A DNA stretch of 64,000 nt from Vogesella aquatica (GTDB lineage: Bacteria > Pseudomonadota > Gammaproteobacteria > Burkholderiales > Chromobacteriaceae): NCBI RefSeq assembly GCF_028548455.1, contig NZ_JAQQLF010000006.1, positions 1-64,000 of the forward strand, written 5' to 3'. Position 1 is the stretch's first letter. Every line of letters begins with the position of its first letter. A program made the translations under genes and the position numbers. Positions 38,363 through 48,552 of this stretch are shown piece by piece. The notes beneath the pieces are model-generated. The model made no database searches, had not been told where the DNA came from, and worked only from the letters and a program-made list of their open reading frames with translations.

Positions 38363-39970
38363 TTACACGTGGTACAGGCTGGCTTCTTGCCGCATCTGCT
38401 GGGCAATCTGCTGGAGCGAATCAACCTGGCTGGCGGCGACTGCGGCAGCGCTGCTGTTGGTTTCGGCGTTTTGGGCGACGTGCTCCACTTGCTGGGCAAT
38501 GCTGCTGGTGGCGGCGCTTTGCTGCTGGATAGCCGCGCTGATCTCCGCTACCAGCAAGGCACTGTGGCGGACGCCATCCCTGAGCTCGGCCATATTGGCG
38601 CGGGCATCCTGCACCCCTTGCTGGCCCTGGCCCACTTGTGCCACCGCTTCGTTCATATTGCCCGCCACGCTGTCACTGACTTGCTGGATGGCCAGAATGA
38701 TCTGGCTGATTTCCTGGGTGGAGGCCGCTGTGCGCTCTGCCAGCTTGCGCACTTCATCGGCTACGACGGCAAAGCCCCTGCCGCTTTCGCCTGCGCGGGC
38801 CGCTTCAATAGCGGCATTTAGCGCCAGCAGGTTGGTTTGGTCGGCTACATCGCGGATGACGCTGACTACCGATTCAATGCGCTTGCTGCGCTCGGCCAGC
38901 ACGGTCATTTGTGTCGAGGTGGTGCTGACGGTGGTGGCAATGGTGCTCATGTCGCTGACCACCTTTTCTATGGCGCGTTCGCCGGCATTGGCTTTGATTT
39001 CGCCACTGGCCGACAAGAGCTGGGCTTCGCTTGCGCGGTCTGCCACGTGGGCCAGGCTCACGGTCATTTCCTCCACCGCAGCGGCCATGTGGGCCGAGGC
39101 GTGGCTTTGCTGCCCCGAGCTGCTGGCAACCGATTGCGATACCTGTTGTACCAGCTGCGAAGACGTGGATACCTGCTCGATGCCGGTCTGCATGCGCTGC
39201 AGGCTTTGCTGCAGGCGCACGACCAGCCCGTCAAAAGCCTGGGCGGTCTGGCTGATTTCGTCCTGGCCGTGGCACTGTGCGCGCCGGGTAAAGTCCAGGT
39301 GAAGGCTGATGTCGCCAATGGCCGACTGCAGCTGCTGCAAACCGCGGCGGATGGCGCGAGTCAGCATGGCACCGCCAGTGCCCAGGAGCAGTGCGACTGT
39401 AATCACGATCATCAGGAACTGCATGCGTGAGTCCTGCGTGGCTTGCGCATTGGCGTCATCGGTCTGTTTGCTGAGCTGATTGTTATAGGCAATGTGCTCA
39501 TTCCAGGCCTTCATCAGGTCTTCGCCATTGCCGTGGCTCGCAAGGGCTACCGCATTTTGCTGCTCGCCGTTGCGGGACAAGGCCAGCATGGGTGCCAGCT
39601 CTTGTTTGTAGCGATTAAAGATTTCCTGGCTGCGAGCCAGCAGTGCTTTGTCCTGCGCATCGCTAATGTCACTGGCTGCATATTGCGCAAAGTTCTTGTC
39701 TATTTCTGCAAAGATGGTTTTTATTTCCGACTCATATTGCAGTTTCTTTGCCATGTCCGGCTCAGCCATATGCTTCCAGAATAAAACACGGACCCGCCAT
39801 ATCTCTGCCTGGGAGTCATTTAGCAAGTGTATGCTGGGGAGTATATTGTCGGTGAAATTATCAAAGCGCATTTCTGCCTGGTTCAGTTTCCATATGCCTA
39901 AGCCACCTACCAATGCCAGGGCAAGGCAACTGCTGATAATCAGTGCAATGATTTTTGAGACAATTTTCAT
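38363..39970 (-). CDS. Methyl-accepting chemotaxis protein (4HB type)
   Basis: 535 residues. N-terminal membrane helix ([20 protein letters not shown]), periplasmic four-helix-bundle-like sensor (32-185, [20 protein letters not shown]), second helix ([19 protein letters not shown]), HAMP region, and a signalling domain with [37 protein letters not shown]. Ligand unknown. The ATG at 39970 is preceded by a purine-rich site (GGAAGGAAAAGT). The gene is alone. Its upstream region (39971-40373) is gene-free. An exact 12-mer lies just past its stop (38348). Confidence 0.93.
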   Translation of the reverse strand: MKIVSKIIALIISSCLALALVGGLGIWKLNQAEMRFDNFTDNILPSIHLLNDSQAEIWRVRVLFWKHMAEPDMAKKLQYESEIKTIFAEIDKNFAQYAASDISDAQDKALLARSQEIFNRYKQELAPMLALSRNGEQQNAVALASHGNGEDLMKAWNEHIAYNNQLSKQTDDANAQATQDSRMQFLMIVITVALLLGTGGAMLTRAIRRGLQQLQSAIGDISLHLDFTRRAQCHGQDEISQTAQAFDGLVVRLQQSLQRMQTGIEQVSTSSQLVQQVSQSVASSSGQQSHASAHMAAAVEEMTVSLAHVADRASEAQLLSASGEIKANAGERAIEKVVSDMSTIATTVSTTSTQMTVLAERSKRIESVVSVIRDVADQTNLLALNAAIEAARAGESGRGFAVVADEVRKLAERTAASTQEISQIILAIQQVSDSVAGNMNEAVAQVGQGQQGVQDARANMAELRDGVRHSALLVAEISAAIQQQSAATSSIAQQVEHVAQNAETNSSAAAVAASQVDSLQQIAQQMRQEASLYHV

Positions 39971-40373
39971 ACTTTTCCTTCCAGCAAGGCCGTCTGTTTC
40001 GCGACCACAGCATATTTCAATGCCTGCTTTATAACCTGATTTAAGCCATCAGTATAATGTGGGATTTCCCTAGTCTTGGGTGATGGATAGTGAATGGGCG
40101 GCTATTTTCATTTCTGTAATGAAATGTATTTTTAATCACGGCCAGTAGTGATGATGTTTTTTATTTGCAGGTAGTTGGGCCGTGCACTGCATTGCAGATT
40201 GGCCTGGGTGGTTGGTATTGCGAGATGTTTCTATCCAGGTCGGCCCACGCGGCATGCCAGGCTGTTATGGCATATATCAGGGAGGGCAGGTAACGGCTGT
40301 GCAGGCGACAGGTCGAGTGCGCACAGCCGAGTCTAGCAGCTTGGGCAGCCTGTGCGGTTGGCGGGTAGGGGGT
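39971..40373. other. 403-bp gene-free region upstream of the chemoreceptor
   Basis: A/T-richer than surrounding DNA and without a credible reading frame. It contains the promoter region of the leftward chemoreceptor gene. Nothing else is seen in it apart from T-rich stretches near 40040-40160. Confidence 0.6.
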
Positions 40374-40395
40374 GGGCATGACGAGTGTCATGCCC
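40374..40395. repeat. Perfect inverted repeat downstream of tetR
   Basis: GGGCATGAC-GAGT-GTCATGCCC is a perfect 9-bp stem with a four-base loop, eight bases past the tetR stop. No T-run follows on the minus strand, so it is a weak terminator at best and may be a protein-binding site. Confidence 0.6.
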
Positions 40396-40403
40396 TTGAG
40401 CAA

Positions 40404-41054
40404 TCAGTCTGCGGTGTGGTGGCGCGCAACCAGCTGGCGGAAGGCGGGCAGGAAGTCATCCTGCACATAGGGCTTCAGCAGTGCCAATACCTGGCGTACG
40501 CCGCGATGGCTGGACGCCTCGTTGATGGGGGCTTTCGGGCGCGCGGTTTGCTCGAAGGCGAACCAGAACTTCACCACCAGCCAGATATTCACCGATACCG
40601 GCTCGATGTCTTCCAGATCCATCTTGAGCAGGCCCAGGCGGATGAACTCGCGGAAGTGGCCTTCCAGAATGGTTTGCAGCTCGCCATTCACAAACTGGTG
40701 ATAGTCGGCCTGCAGCTGCGGGTTGCGTGCCATCAGGCCGGGCAGGTCGTAGAACATGAAGCGGAACTGCCACATGGCTTCGAAGGCGGTTTCCAGGTAG
40801 TTCACCAGGTCGGCCACGTCCATCTGGCGGTCTGACGGCACGGCCAGGCGTTCGCTGATAAAGCGCCGGTAGCTCAGGAAAATCTGGTGCACGATCTCTT
40901 CCTTGTTGCGGAAGTGATAGTACAGGTTGCCCGGGCTGATCCCCAGATGCGCCGCGATATGGTTGGTGGTGATATTACGTTCACCGTGTTCGTTGAACAG
41001 CTTCAGGCTGTCCTGCACGATGCGGTCGTAGGTTTTGATCCGGGTCTTGGGCAT
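40404..41054 (-). CDS. TetR-family transcriptional regulator
   Basis: 216 residues. N-terminal HTH: TYDRIVQDSLKLFNEHGERNITTNHIAAHLGISPGNLYYHFRNKEEI, a standard TetR DNA-binding domain (residues 8-54). The ligand-binding part (60-216) is unlike any family I recognise and is rich in aromatic residues (FMFYDLPGLMARNPQ). The start codon lies three bases after the stop of the mechanosensitive channel gene, which makes it part of the prfC operon. Ligand unknown. Confidence 0.92.
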   Translation of the reverse strand: MPKTRIKTYDRIVQDSLKLFNEHGERNITTNHIAAHLGISPGNLYYHFRNKEEIVHQIFLSYRRFISERLAVPSDRQMDVADLVNYLETAFEAMWQFRFMFYDLPGLMARNPQLQADYHQFVNGELQTILEGHFREFIRLGLLKMDLEDIEPVSVNIWLVVKFWFAFEQTARPKAPINEASSHRGVRQVLALLKPYVQDDFLPAFRQLVARHHTAD

Positions 41055-41057
41055 GGT

Positions 41058-41932
41058 TTAGTCTGCGTCAGCAATATTGTTGTTATCGGTTTCCGGGAAA
41101 CAGGCAAACATGAAGCGGCGCAGGATGGCCTGCTCGGCGCGCTGGCGTTCGCGCTGCGGTACGGCGATACGCGCAATCAGGCGGTATTCTTTTTCTGATG
41201 CAGGCTGCAGGGAGATGCGCGGCTCTACCGATGGCGTATCCATCATCAGTTTGTGTTCCAGCATGGCCATATGGTGGCGGGCATCGGCCAGCCACGGGGC
41301 GCACACGTCGCCGGCGATCTCTTGCAGCTGTTGCTCTGCGCGGGCCGGGGTGATGCGGTAGGGTAGCGGGATGGTGATGAGGTGCATCACGTACTCGCCG
41401 GTAAAGTTCTCGCGCACCACCGGGTGGGTTAGCAGCAGGCTGTTGGGGAAGCTGACCGACTTGCCGGTTAGTTGGTGCGAGTCATGGCGCGGGCCGATTT
41501 CGATCAGCGTGGTGCTGAGCATGGTGATGTCCTGCACCCGCCCGCGCATGCCTTGCAGTTCGATGATGTCGCCCAGCTCGTAGCTGTTGGAGATGGAGCG
41601 CACCAGGCCGCCGCCCAGGCACATCAGCAGCTCCTTGGTGGCCACGACCAGTGCGGCGGCAAAGGCCACCATGGACAGCGCGATGGTTTGCAGCTCGCGC
41701 GCCCAGATAATCACGAAGCCCGCCAGGCCGATGACGATCATGGCGTTGCGCACATTGATCGCCCAGCGCCGGCGGGTGTCTACCGGCACCTGCGGGTTGG
41801 CCGCAATGGCGCGCACGATGCTGGCGTGTACCAGCAGCAATACCAGCACCAGTACGGCGGAACGCAGCAGGTCGGCGCCGTAGTCGTGCAGGATGGGTGC
41901 GAGCCAGGCGGGCATGGGCAGGGTGACCGGCA

Positions 41933-41933
<1 letters not shown>
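41058..41933 (-). CDS. MscS-type mechanosensitive channel
   Basis: 291 residues with three membrane helices (LLRSAVLVLVLLLVHASI; NAMIVIGLAGFVIIWARELQ; LSMVAFAAALVVATKELLMC) and a cytoplasmic MscS beta domain (YELGDIIELQGMRGRVQDITMLSTTLIEI). The third helix is glycine- and alanine-rich, as in the MscS pore helix. Opens on hypo-osmotic shock in known members. Its ATG overlaps the prfC stop by one base (TGATG on the minus strand), and tetR follows after three bases. A release-factor gene, an osmotic channel and a regulator in one operon is unusual. Confidence 0.9.
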
Positions 41934-43543
<1,610 letters not shown>

Positions 43544-43710
43544 GGATGCTCGTCTGGTAAAGATTCGGAAAAACAGGCGATTGTACTGCATTCTGGCCGT
43601 TTCATAGAAGCCGCTGCAGCTTGTGCGGCCAACCTTTTGCCGCGTATCGCCTCGTATTTGCAGTGCAACACGGTACAATCGTGTTTTCGGATGTTTGCGG
43701 AGCCAGCAGA

Positions 43711-44322
43711 ATGTTTACCGGTATCGTGCAGGGCATGGCCACTGTGGTGGCGGTGGAAGAAAAAAACCAGTTTCGTACCCACCAGGTACGCCTGCCGGCG
43801 GCGCTGCTGCCGGGCCTGCAGATCGGCGCCTCGGTAGCGCACAACGGCTGCTGCCTCACCGTTACCGCCATCGAAGGCGATGTGGTGAGCTTTGACCTGA
43901 TCGCCGAAACGCTGCGCCTGACCAATCTGGGCCGCTTGCAAGCCGGCGACGCGGTCAACGTGGAGCGCGCCGCGCGCTTTGGCGACGATATCGGCGGCCA
44001 CAGCATGTCCGGCCACATCATCAGCACCGCTACAGTGAGCGACATCGTCAGCAGCCCGGATAACCGCACGCTGTGGTTTGCGCTGCCGCGCGAACTGATG
44101 AAGTACGTGCTGATCAAGGGCTATATCGGTGTAGACGGCTGCAGCCTGACCATCGGCGACGTGCGCGACGACGGCTTCTGCGTGAACCTGATCCCGGAAA
44201 CGTTGCAGCGCACACTGCTGGGTGCGCGCCAGGTGGGCGATGTGGTGAATATCGAGATCGACCCGCAAACCCAGGCCATTGTCGATACCGTGGAGCGCGT
44301 GTTGGCCGCACGCGGCGCTTGA
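43711..44322 (+). CDS. ribE: Riboflavin synthase alpha subunit
   Basis: Converts two molecules of 6,7-dimethyl-8-ribityllumazine to riboflavin. 203 residues, trimeric. The two internal repeats each begin with an MFTGIVQG- or [14 protein letters not shown]-type segment. [30 protein letters not shown] is the characteristic first-barrel motif. [31 protein letters not shown] repeats it. ATG 43711 is the conserved start. First gene of the riboflavin block; no FMN riboswitch sequence was recognised upstream. Also named ribC in some organisms. Confidence 0.96.
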   Translation: MFTGIVQGMATVVAVEEKNQFRTHQVRLPAALLPGLQIGASVAHNGCCLTVTAIEGDVVSFDLIAETLRLTNLGRLQAGDAVNVERAARFGDDIGGHSMSGHIISTATVSDIVSSPDNRTLWFALPRELMKYVLIKGYIGVDGCSLTIGDVRDDGFCVNLIPETLQRTLLGARQVGDVVNIEIDPQTQAIVDTVERVLAARGA

Positions 44323-44429
44323 TTGCCGGGCGGGTAGCCCCATCTATAAATGAATTACTCCTGCATGGCGCGTGGCGCCATGCTCCATAGCAGCCAGGCG
44401 CGCCGCAGGCGTGCGGGAAGGACGACACA

Positions 44430-45545
44430 ATGAGCATTGCCCCGATCCAGGAAATCATTGCCGACATCAAGGCCGGCAAAATGGTGGTGTTGATGGACGC
44501 GGAAGACCGCGAAAACGAAGGCGACCTGGTGATGGCCGCCGAGCACGTAACCCCGGAAGCCATCAACTTCATGGCCAAACACGGCCGTGGCCTGATCTGT
44601 CTTACCCTCACCGAAGAGCGCTGCAAGCAGCTGAATCTGCCGATGATGGCCACCAATAACGGCACCAGCTTCGGCACCAACTTTACCGTGTCCATCGAAG
44701 CGGCCGAGGGCGTAACCACCGGCATTTCCGCCGCCGACCGCGCCCACACCACGTTGGTGGCGGTGGCGCGTGATGCCCGCCCCACCGATATTGTGCAGCC
44801 TGGCCACGTGTTTCCGCTGAAAGCGCAAAAGGGCGGCGTGCTGGTGCGCGCCGGCCATACCGAAGCCGGCTGCGACCTGTCGCGCCTGGCCGGGCTGGAG
44901 CCTGCCTCGGTGATCTGCGAGATCATGAACGACGACGGCACCATGGCACGCCTGCCGGAGCTGCTGGAATTTGCCAAGGAGCACGACCTGAAGGTTGGCA
45001 CTATCGCTGACCTGATCCACTACCGCAGCCGTACCGAGTGCTTTGTCGAGCAGGTAGGGCAGCGCCTGGCCGAAACGCCGTTTGGTACCTTCCAGCTGCA
45101 CGTATTCCAGGATGTACTGACCCGTGCCACCCACCTGGCGCTGGTATGCGGCCAACCCCGCGCCGACAAGGAAACGCTGGTGCGCGTGCACGAGCCGCTG
45201 TCGGTGATGGACCTGCTGGACCCGCTGTCCGGCAAGCACAGCTGGACGATCCCGAACGCGCTGGAAGAAATCAGCGAGCGCGGCTGCGGCGTGGTGATCC
45301 TGCTGCATCGCCCGGAATCCGGCGCCGACATTCTGGCGCGCGCGCTGCCCGAGCAGGCGGAAAAAGGCCCGCGCCAGCGCTGGGACAGCAAGACCTTCGG
45401 TATCGGTGCGCAAATGCTGCGCGCGCTGGGCGTGGGCAAAATGAAGCTGATGGCGTCGCCGGTCAGCCTGCCATCCATGACCGGTTTCGGCCTGGAAGTC
45501 ACCGGCTTTGCGCAACCTGAACACGTGCACGTGGATTTGGATTAA
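44430..45545 (+). CDS. ribB: RibB with degenerate RibA-like domain (RibBX)
   Basis: 371 residues. The N-terminal 200 residues are 3,4-dihydroxy-2-butanone-4-phosphate synthase, with DAEDRENEGDLVMAAEH and the substrate residues RAGHTEAGCDL intact. This enzyme converts ribulose-5-phosphate to the four-carbon precursor of riboflavin. The C-terminal 170 residues are folded like GTP cyclohydrolase II, but the zinc-binding ECLTGD...RCDC is absent (the segment reads VHEPLSVMDLLDPLSGKHSW), so it should not catalyse the GTP step. This RibBX form is known in proteobacteria. A separate ribA must exist elsewhere. Confidence 0.9.
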   Translation: MSIAPIQEIIADIKAGKMVVLMDAEDRENEGDLVMAAEHVTPEAINFMAKHGRGLICLTLTEERCKQLNLPMMATNNGTSFGTNFTVSIEAAEGVTTGISAADRAHTTLVAVARDARPTDIVQPGHVFPLKAQKGGVLVRAGHTEAGCDLSRLAGLEPASVICEIMNDDGTMARLPELLEFAKEHDLKVGTIADLIHYRSRTECFVEQVGQRLAETPFGTFQLHVFQDVLTRATHLALVCGQPRADKETLVRVHEPLSVMDLLDPLSGKHSWTIPNALEEISERGCGVVILLHRPESGADILARALPEQAEKGPRQRWDSKTFGIGAQMLRALGVGKMKLMASPVSLPSMTGFGLEVTGFAQPEHVHVDLD

Positions 45546-45590
45546 AATACGCCCCTTTCTAGATTTGGCTGTCGCCGCAAGGAGAACCGC

Positions 45591-46058
45591 ATGCTGGACC
45601 AAGTAAACCGTATTACCCCTGATCTTTCCGGCAAAGGTCTGAAGATTGGCGTGGTAATGTGCCGCTTTAACGAGCTGGTTTGTCATGGTCTGCGTGATGC
45701 CTGCCTGGCCGAGCTGCAAGTACTGGGCGTGGCGCCCGCCGACGTAACCCTGGCCACCGTGCCGGGCGCGCTGGAAGCCCCGCTGGTATTGCAGACCATG
45801 GCCAAAACAGGCCGTTTTGACGCGCTGATTGCGCTGGGCGCGGTGATCCGCGGCGAGACCTATCACTTTGAGCTGGTGTCCAACGAATCCGGCGCGGGTA
45901 TCACCCGCGTGGGCCTGGACGCCGGCATCCCGATTGCCAACGCCATTCTCACCACCGAAAACGACGAGCAGGCCGAAGTCCGCATGTCGGTAAAAGGCCG
46001 TGAAGCCGCCCAGGTGGCAGTAGAGATGGTCAATCTGCACAAGACCCTGCGCGGCTAA
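45591..46058 (+). CDS. ribH: 6,7-dimethyl-8-ribityllumazine synthase
   Basis: 155 residues, the length of the family. Condenses the butanone phosphate from RibB with the pyrimidine to give the lumazine used by Rib[55 protein letters not shown] and the C-terminal [16 protein letters not shown] are all conserved and include the active-site His. ATG 45591 follows AAGGAGAACCGC. 45 bases after ribBX and 38 before nusB, so the three genes are one operon. Confidence 0.97.
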   Translation: MLDQVNRITPDLSGKGLKIGVVMCRFNELVCHGLRDACLAELQVLGVAPADVTLATVPGALEAPLVLQTMAKTGRFDALIALGAVIRGETYHFELVSNESGAGITRVGLDAGIPIANAILTTENDEQAEVRMSVKGREAAQVAVEMVNLHKTLRG

Positions 46059-46096
46059 GCTGCCGCGCCTGCTCTTTAGATACAAGGAAAGCTGTA

Positions 46097-46546
46097 ATGA
46101 AAACCGCCCGCCGCCGCGCCCGTGAGTATGCCGTACAGGGTATTTACGAGTGGCAGCTGAATGCCGACCGCCCGGCATCGCTGATTGAAAAGCACCTGCG
46201 CGAAAACGACTACTTCGTGAAGGCTGACGAAGCCCTGTTCCGCGAAATCCTGTTTGGCGTGCTGCGCGATGCTGCCGACCTGTCCAAATACCTGGTGCCT
46301 TACTACGAGCGTGACGCTGCCGAAGTCAGCCCGGTAGAGCGTGCCATCATGCTGATGGCGGCTTTCGAGCTGATCTCGCACCCGCAAACCCCGTGCCCGG
46401 TGATCATCAACGAAGCCATCGAAATCGCCAAAACCTTTGGCGGCACCGACGGCCACAAATTCGTTAACGGCGTACTGGACAAGCTGGCTGCCGACGTGCG
46501 CGCCGACGAAGTCAAGGCTATCCGTAGCCGCCGCCAGGCAGACTGA
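46097..46546 (+). CDS. nusB: Transcription antitermination factor NusB
   Basis: 149 residues. Binds boxA RNA with NusE (S10) in rRNA antitermination. The conserved segments are RRRAREYAVQGIYEWQLN at the start, SPVERAIMLMAAFELISHP, PVIINEAIEIAKTFGGTDGHKFVNGVLDKLA. ATG 46097 follows AAGGAAAGCTGTA. Linked to ribH as in most betaproteobacteria. Followed by a strong terminator. Confidence 0.97.
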   Translation: MKTARRRAREYAVQGIYEWQLNADRPASLIEKHLRENDYFVKADEALFREILFGVLRDAADLSKYLVPYYERDAAEVSPVERAIMLMAAFELISHPQTPCPVIINEAIEIAKTFGGTDGHKFVNGVLDKLAADVRADEVKAIRSRRQAD

Positions 46547-46577
46547 TATCGCGGCAGCCTGCGGGCTGTACCGCCAG

Positions 46578-46602
46578 AGCCCGGCTATGCCGGGCTTTTT
46601 TA
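46578..46602 (+). terminator. Terminator of the ribE-ribB-ribH-nusB unit
   Basis: AGCCCGGC, loop TAT, GCCGGGCT, then five or more T residues (46578-46601). Confidence 0.92.
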
Positions 46603-46633
46603 TTGTTGGTGTATTTGCCGGATGGGCTTTTGT

Positions 46634-46668
46634 TCCCCGGATGCGCCTGCGGCTTATCCGGGCTACGG
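46634..46668. repeat. REP-like palindromic repeat
   Basis: CCCCGGATGCGCCTGCGGCT at 46635 continues into TATCCGGGCTACGG. The stem CCCGGATGCG...TTATCCGGG and its GGCTACGG tail resemble the repetitive extragenic palindromes of other proteobacteria. Only one copy was noticed in this window. Confidence 0.6.
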
Positions 46669-46758
46669 TCCTATCCGGGTGACGGTTTTCCGGGTGCTGG
46701 CAAGGTTTTTCAAAGGTTGGCCGCAAGCAGGCTTGTGGCCGAATGTGGTGGTAACGGC

Positions 46759-47700
46759 ATGACCGAATTTGATCTGATACGGCGGCACTTTACCCGCGCC
46801 GCGCCCAATGCGGTGCTGGGCGTAGGGGATGATGCCGCCATTGTGCGGCCAACCCTGGGCTGCGACTTGCATGTGTCTACCGACATGCTGGTAGAAGGGC
46901 GCCATTTTTTTGCCGATGTTAGCCCGGAGGCGCTGGGGCACAAGGCGCTGGCGGTGAATCTGTCCGATATGGCCGCCATGGGCGCCACCCCGCGCTGGGT
47001 GACGCTGGCGCTGGCCTTGCCGCGGCTGGACGAGGCCTGGGCGGCGGCGTTTGCGCGCGGCTTTTTTGCCCTGGCCGCCGAGCACGGCGTGAGTGTGGTG
47101 GGTGGCGATACCACGCGCGGCCCGCTGACGCTATCGGTGACCATTTTTGGCGAAACGCCGCACGGCCAGGCGCTGCGCCGCGACGCCGCGCAAGTCGGTG
47201 ACGATATCTGGGTGTCCGGCCAGCTGGGCCTGGCTGCCGCAGCCCTGCAGCAGCGGCTGTCGGGTAGCACCGAGCTGCTGCCGGCGGATTGCCTGCGCAA
47301 ACTGGAGCGCCCGCAGCCACGCGTGGCGCTGGGGCGCGCCTTATTGGGTGTGGCGCACGCGGCGCTGGACGTGTCCGACGGCTTTGCCGCCGACTTGTCG
47401 CACATCCTGGCGCGCTCCGGTGTAGGGGCGCAGGTGTGGGTGGAGGCCTTGCCCATGCACCCGCAGCTGGCGGCCGAGCGTAGCCGCTGGCTGGCGGCCA
47501 TCGCGGCGGGTGGCGACGACTACGAATTGTGCTTTACTGCCGCCCCGGCGCAGGCAGCGGCGGTGCAGGCTGCTGCCGCGCACGCTGGTGTGGCGGTGCA
47601 CAAGGTTGGCCGCATCTTAGCGGGTGAGGGCTTGTGCTTGCTGGATGCAAGCGGGCAGCTTGTGGCACTGGAAAGGTTGGGTTATGACCACTTCGCTTAA
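46759..47700 (+). CDS. thiL: Thiamine-monophosphate kinase
   Basis: Phosphorylates thiamine monophosphate to the active diphosphate. 313 residues. VLGVGDDAAIV, VSTDMLVEGRHFF and the AIR-synthase-like fold signatures (NLSDMAAMGATPRWVTLAL, DVSDGFAADLSHIL, AGGDDYELCFT) are all present. ATG 46759 is chosen for MTEFDLIRRHF, typical of ThiL. Its 3' end overlaps pgpA by 17 bases, and exact or near copies of the dispersed 12-mer lie just upstream (46714), near its start (46844) and near its end (47603). Confidence 0.95.
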   Translation: MTEFDLIRRHFTRAAPNAVLGVGDDAAIVRPTLGCDLHVSTDMLVEGRHFFADVSPEALGHKALAVNLSDMAAMGATPRWVTLALALPRLDEAWAAAFARGFFALAAEHGVSVVGGDTTRGPLTLSVTIFGETPHGQALRRDAAQVGDDIWVSGQLGLAAAALQQRLSGSTELLPADCLRKLERPQPRVALGRALLGVAHAALDVSDGFAADLSHILARSGVGAQVWVEALPMHPQLAAERSRWLAAIAAGGDDYELCFTAAPAQAAAVQAAAAHAGVAVHKVGRILAGEGLCLLDASGQLVALERLGYDHFA

Positions 47701-48178
47701 GCCGGATGTGCGCTTTTTGCTGCGCCACCCGGCGCATTTTCTGGCGCTGGGCTTTGGTAGCGGGTTGATTACGCCGGCGCCGGGTACCTGGGGCAGTATT
47801 GCCGCCTTGCCGCTGGCGGCGGGTCTGCATCTGGCCGGTGTGCAGGGTGTGATGCTGGCCTGGCTGGCGCTGCCGATGTTTGTGCTGGGGGTGTGGGTGT
47901 GTGGTGTGACGGGCCGGGCGCTGGGCGTGGCTGATAGCGGCCATATCGTGTGGGACGAAATCGTGGCCATGCTGCTGGTGCTGGCGGCGGTGCCGGCGAC
48001 GCCCGTGGCGTGGTTGGCCGCATTGCTGGCGTTTCGCGTGTTCGATATCGTCAAGCCATGGCCGATACGCTGGCTGGATGCCCGTGTGCACGGCGGTTTT
48101 GGCGTGATGCTGGACGATGTGGTGGCAGCGCTGTTTGCCGTGCTGGTGCTGTGGTCGGCATTGCCGTATCTGCCGTGA
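47684..48178 (+). CDS. pgpA: Phosphatidylglycerophosphatase A
   Basis: Membrane phosphatase that makes phosphatidylglycerol from its phosphate. 164 residues. Signature HFLALGFGSGLITPAPGTWGSIAAL at the start, IVWDEIVAM and FRVFDIVKPWPIRWLDARVHGG in the middle, and several membrane segments. ATG 47684 (MTTSLKPDVRFLL) overlaps thiL by 17 bases. thiL-pgpA adjacency is common. The small membrane gene at 48200 follows. Confidence 0.95.
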   Translation: MTTSLKPDVRFLLRHPAHFLALGFGSGLITPAPGTWGSIAALPLAAGLHLAGVQGVMLAWLALPMFVLGVWVCGVTGRALGVADSGHIVWDEIVAMLLVLAAVPATPVAWLAALLAFRVFDIVKPWPIRWLDARVHGGFGVMLDDVVAALFAVLVLWSALPYLP

Positions 48179-48199
48179 TTCATTGATAAGGGGGTGGTG

Positions 48200-48451
48200 A
48201 TGCGATGGTGGCAAATGGCCATGCTGGGTGGTCTGAGTGGTTTGACGATGTATGTCCTGGTGCCGCAGCCGCAGCGGTCGCTGCTTTTTGATGTGCTTTG
48301 TCTTTTGGCCTTGTTCATGGTTGCGGCAATCAGGCAGCAAAAAATGGCACCGCCATCTCCGCATTCGGCAAGCAAGTTGCGCCGCCTGCAGTTGGCTATC
48401 CCGTTCTTTGGTGGCTTGCTATTGGCGTATTTTCTGGCCTTGTTTTTGTGA
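48200..48451 (+). CDS. Small membrane protein, unknown function
   Basis: 83 residues with two or three hydrophobic segments (MLGGLSGLTMYVLV, LLFDVLCLLALFMVAA, LAIPFFGGLLLAYFLALFL). ATG 48200 is chosen, though GTG codons at 48194 and 48197 precede it. It starts 21 bases after pgpA, so it probably shares the thiL-pgpA transcript. No known family. Confidence 0.65.
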   Translation: MRWWQMAMLGGLSGLTMYVLVPQPQRSLLFDVLCLLALFMVAAIRQQKMAPPSPHSASKLRRLQLAIPFFGGLLLAYFLALFL

Positions 48452-48504
48452 TGACAGCTTGGCGGTTTATTGCGCGCACGCGACTCGGGCAATGCAGGAA
48501 ATGA

Positions 48505-48533
48505 AAAAAACCCAGCACCAGGCTGGGTTTTTT
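48505..48533. terminator. Bidirectional terminator
   Basis: AAAAAACCCAGC and GCTGGGTTTTTT surround a five-base loop (48505-48533). It lies between the small membrane gene and the convergent rhlE. Confidence 0.93.
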
Positions 48534-48552
48534 CTTTGCTGCTACCGCAAGC

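Noticed and set aside
43544-43710. FMN riboswitch ahead of ribE
   Set aside because: The conserved RFN-element segments are not present in this interval or before ribBX.
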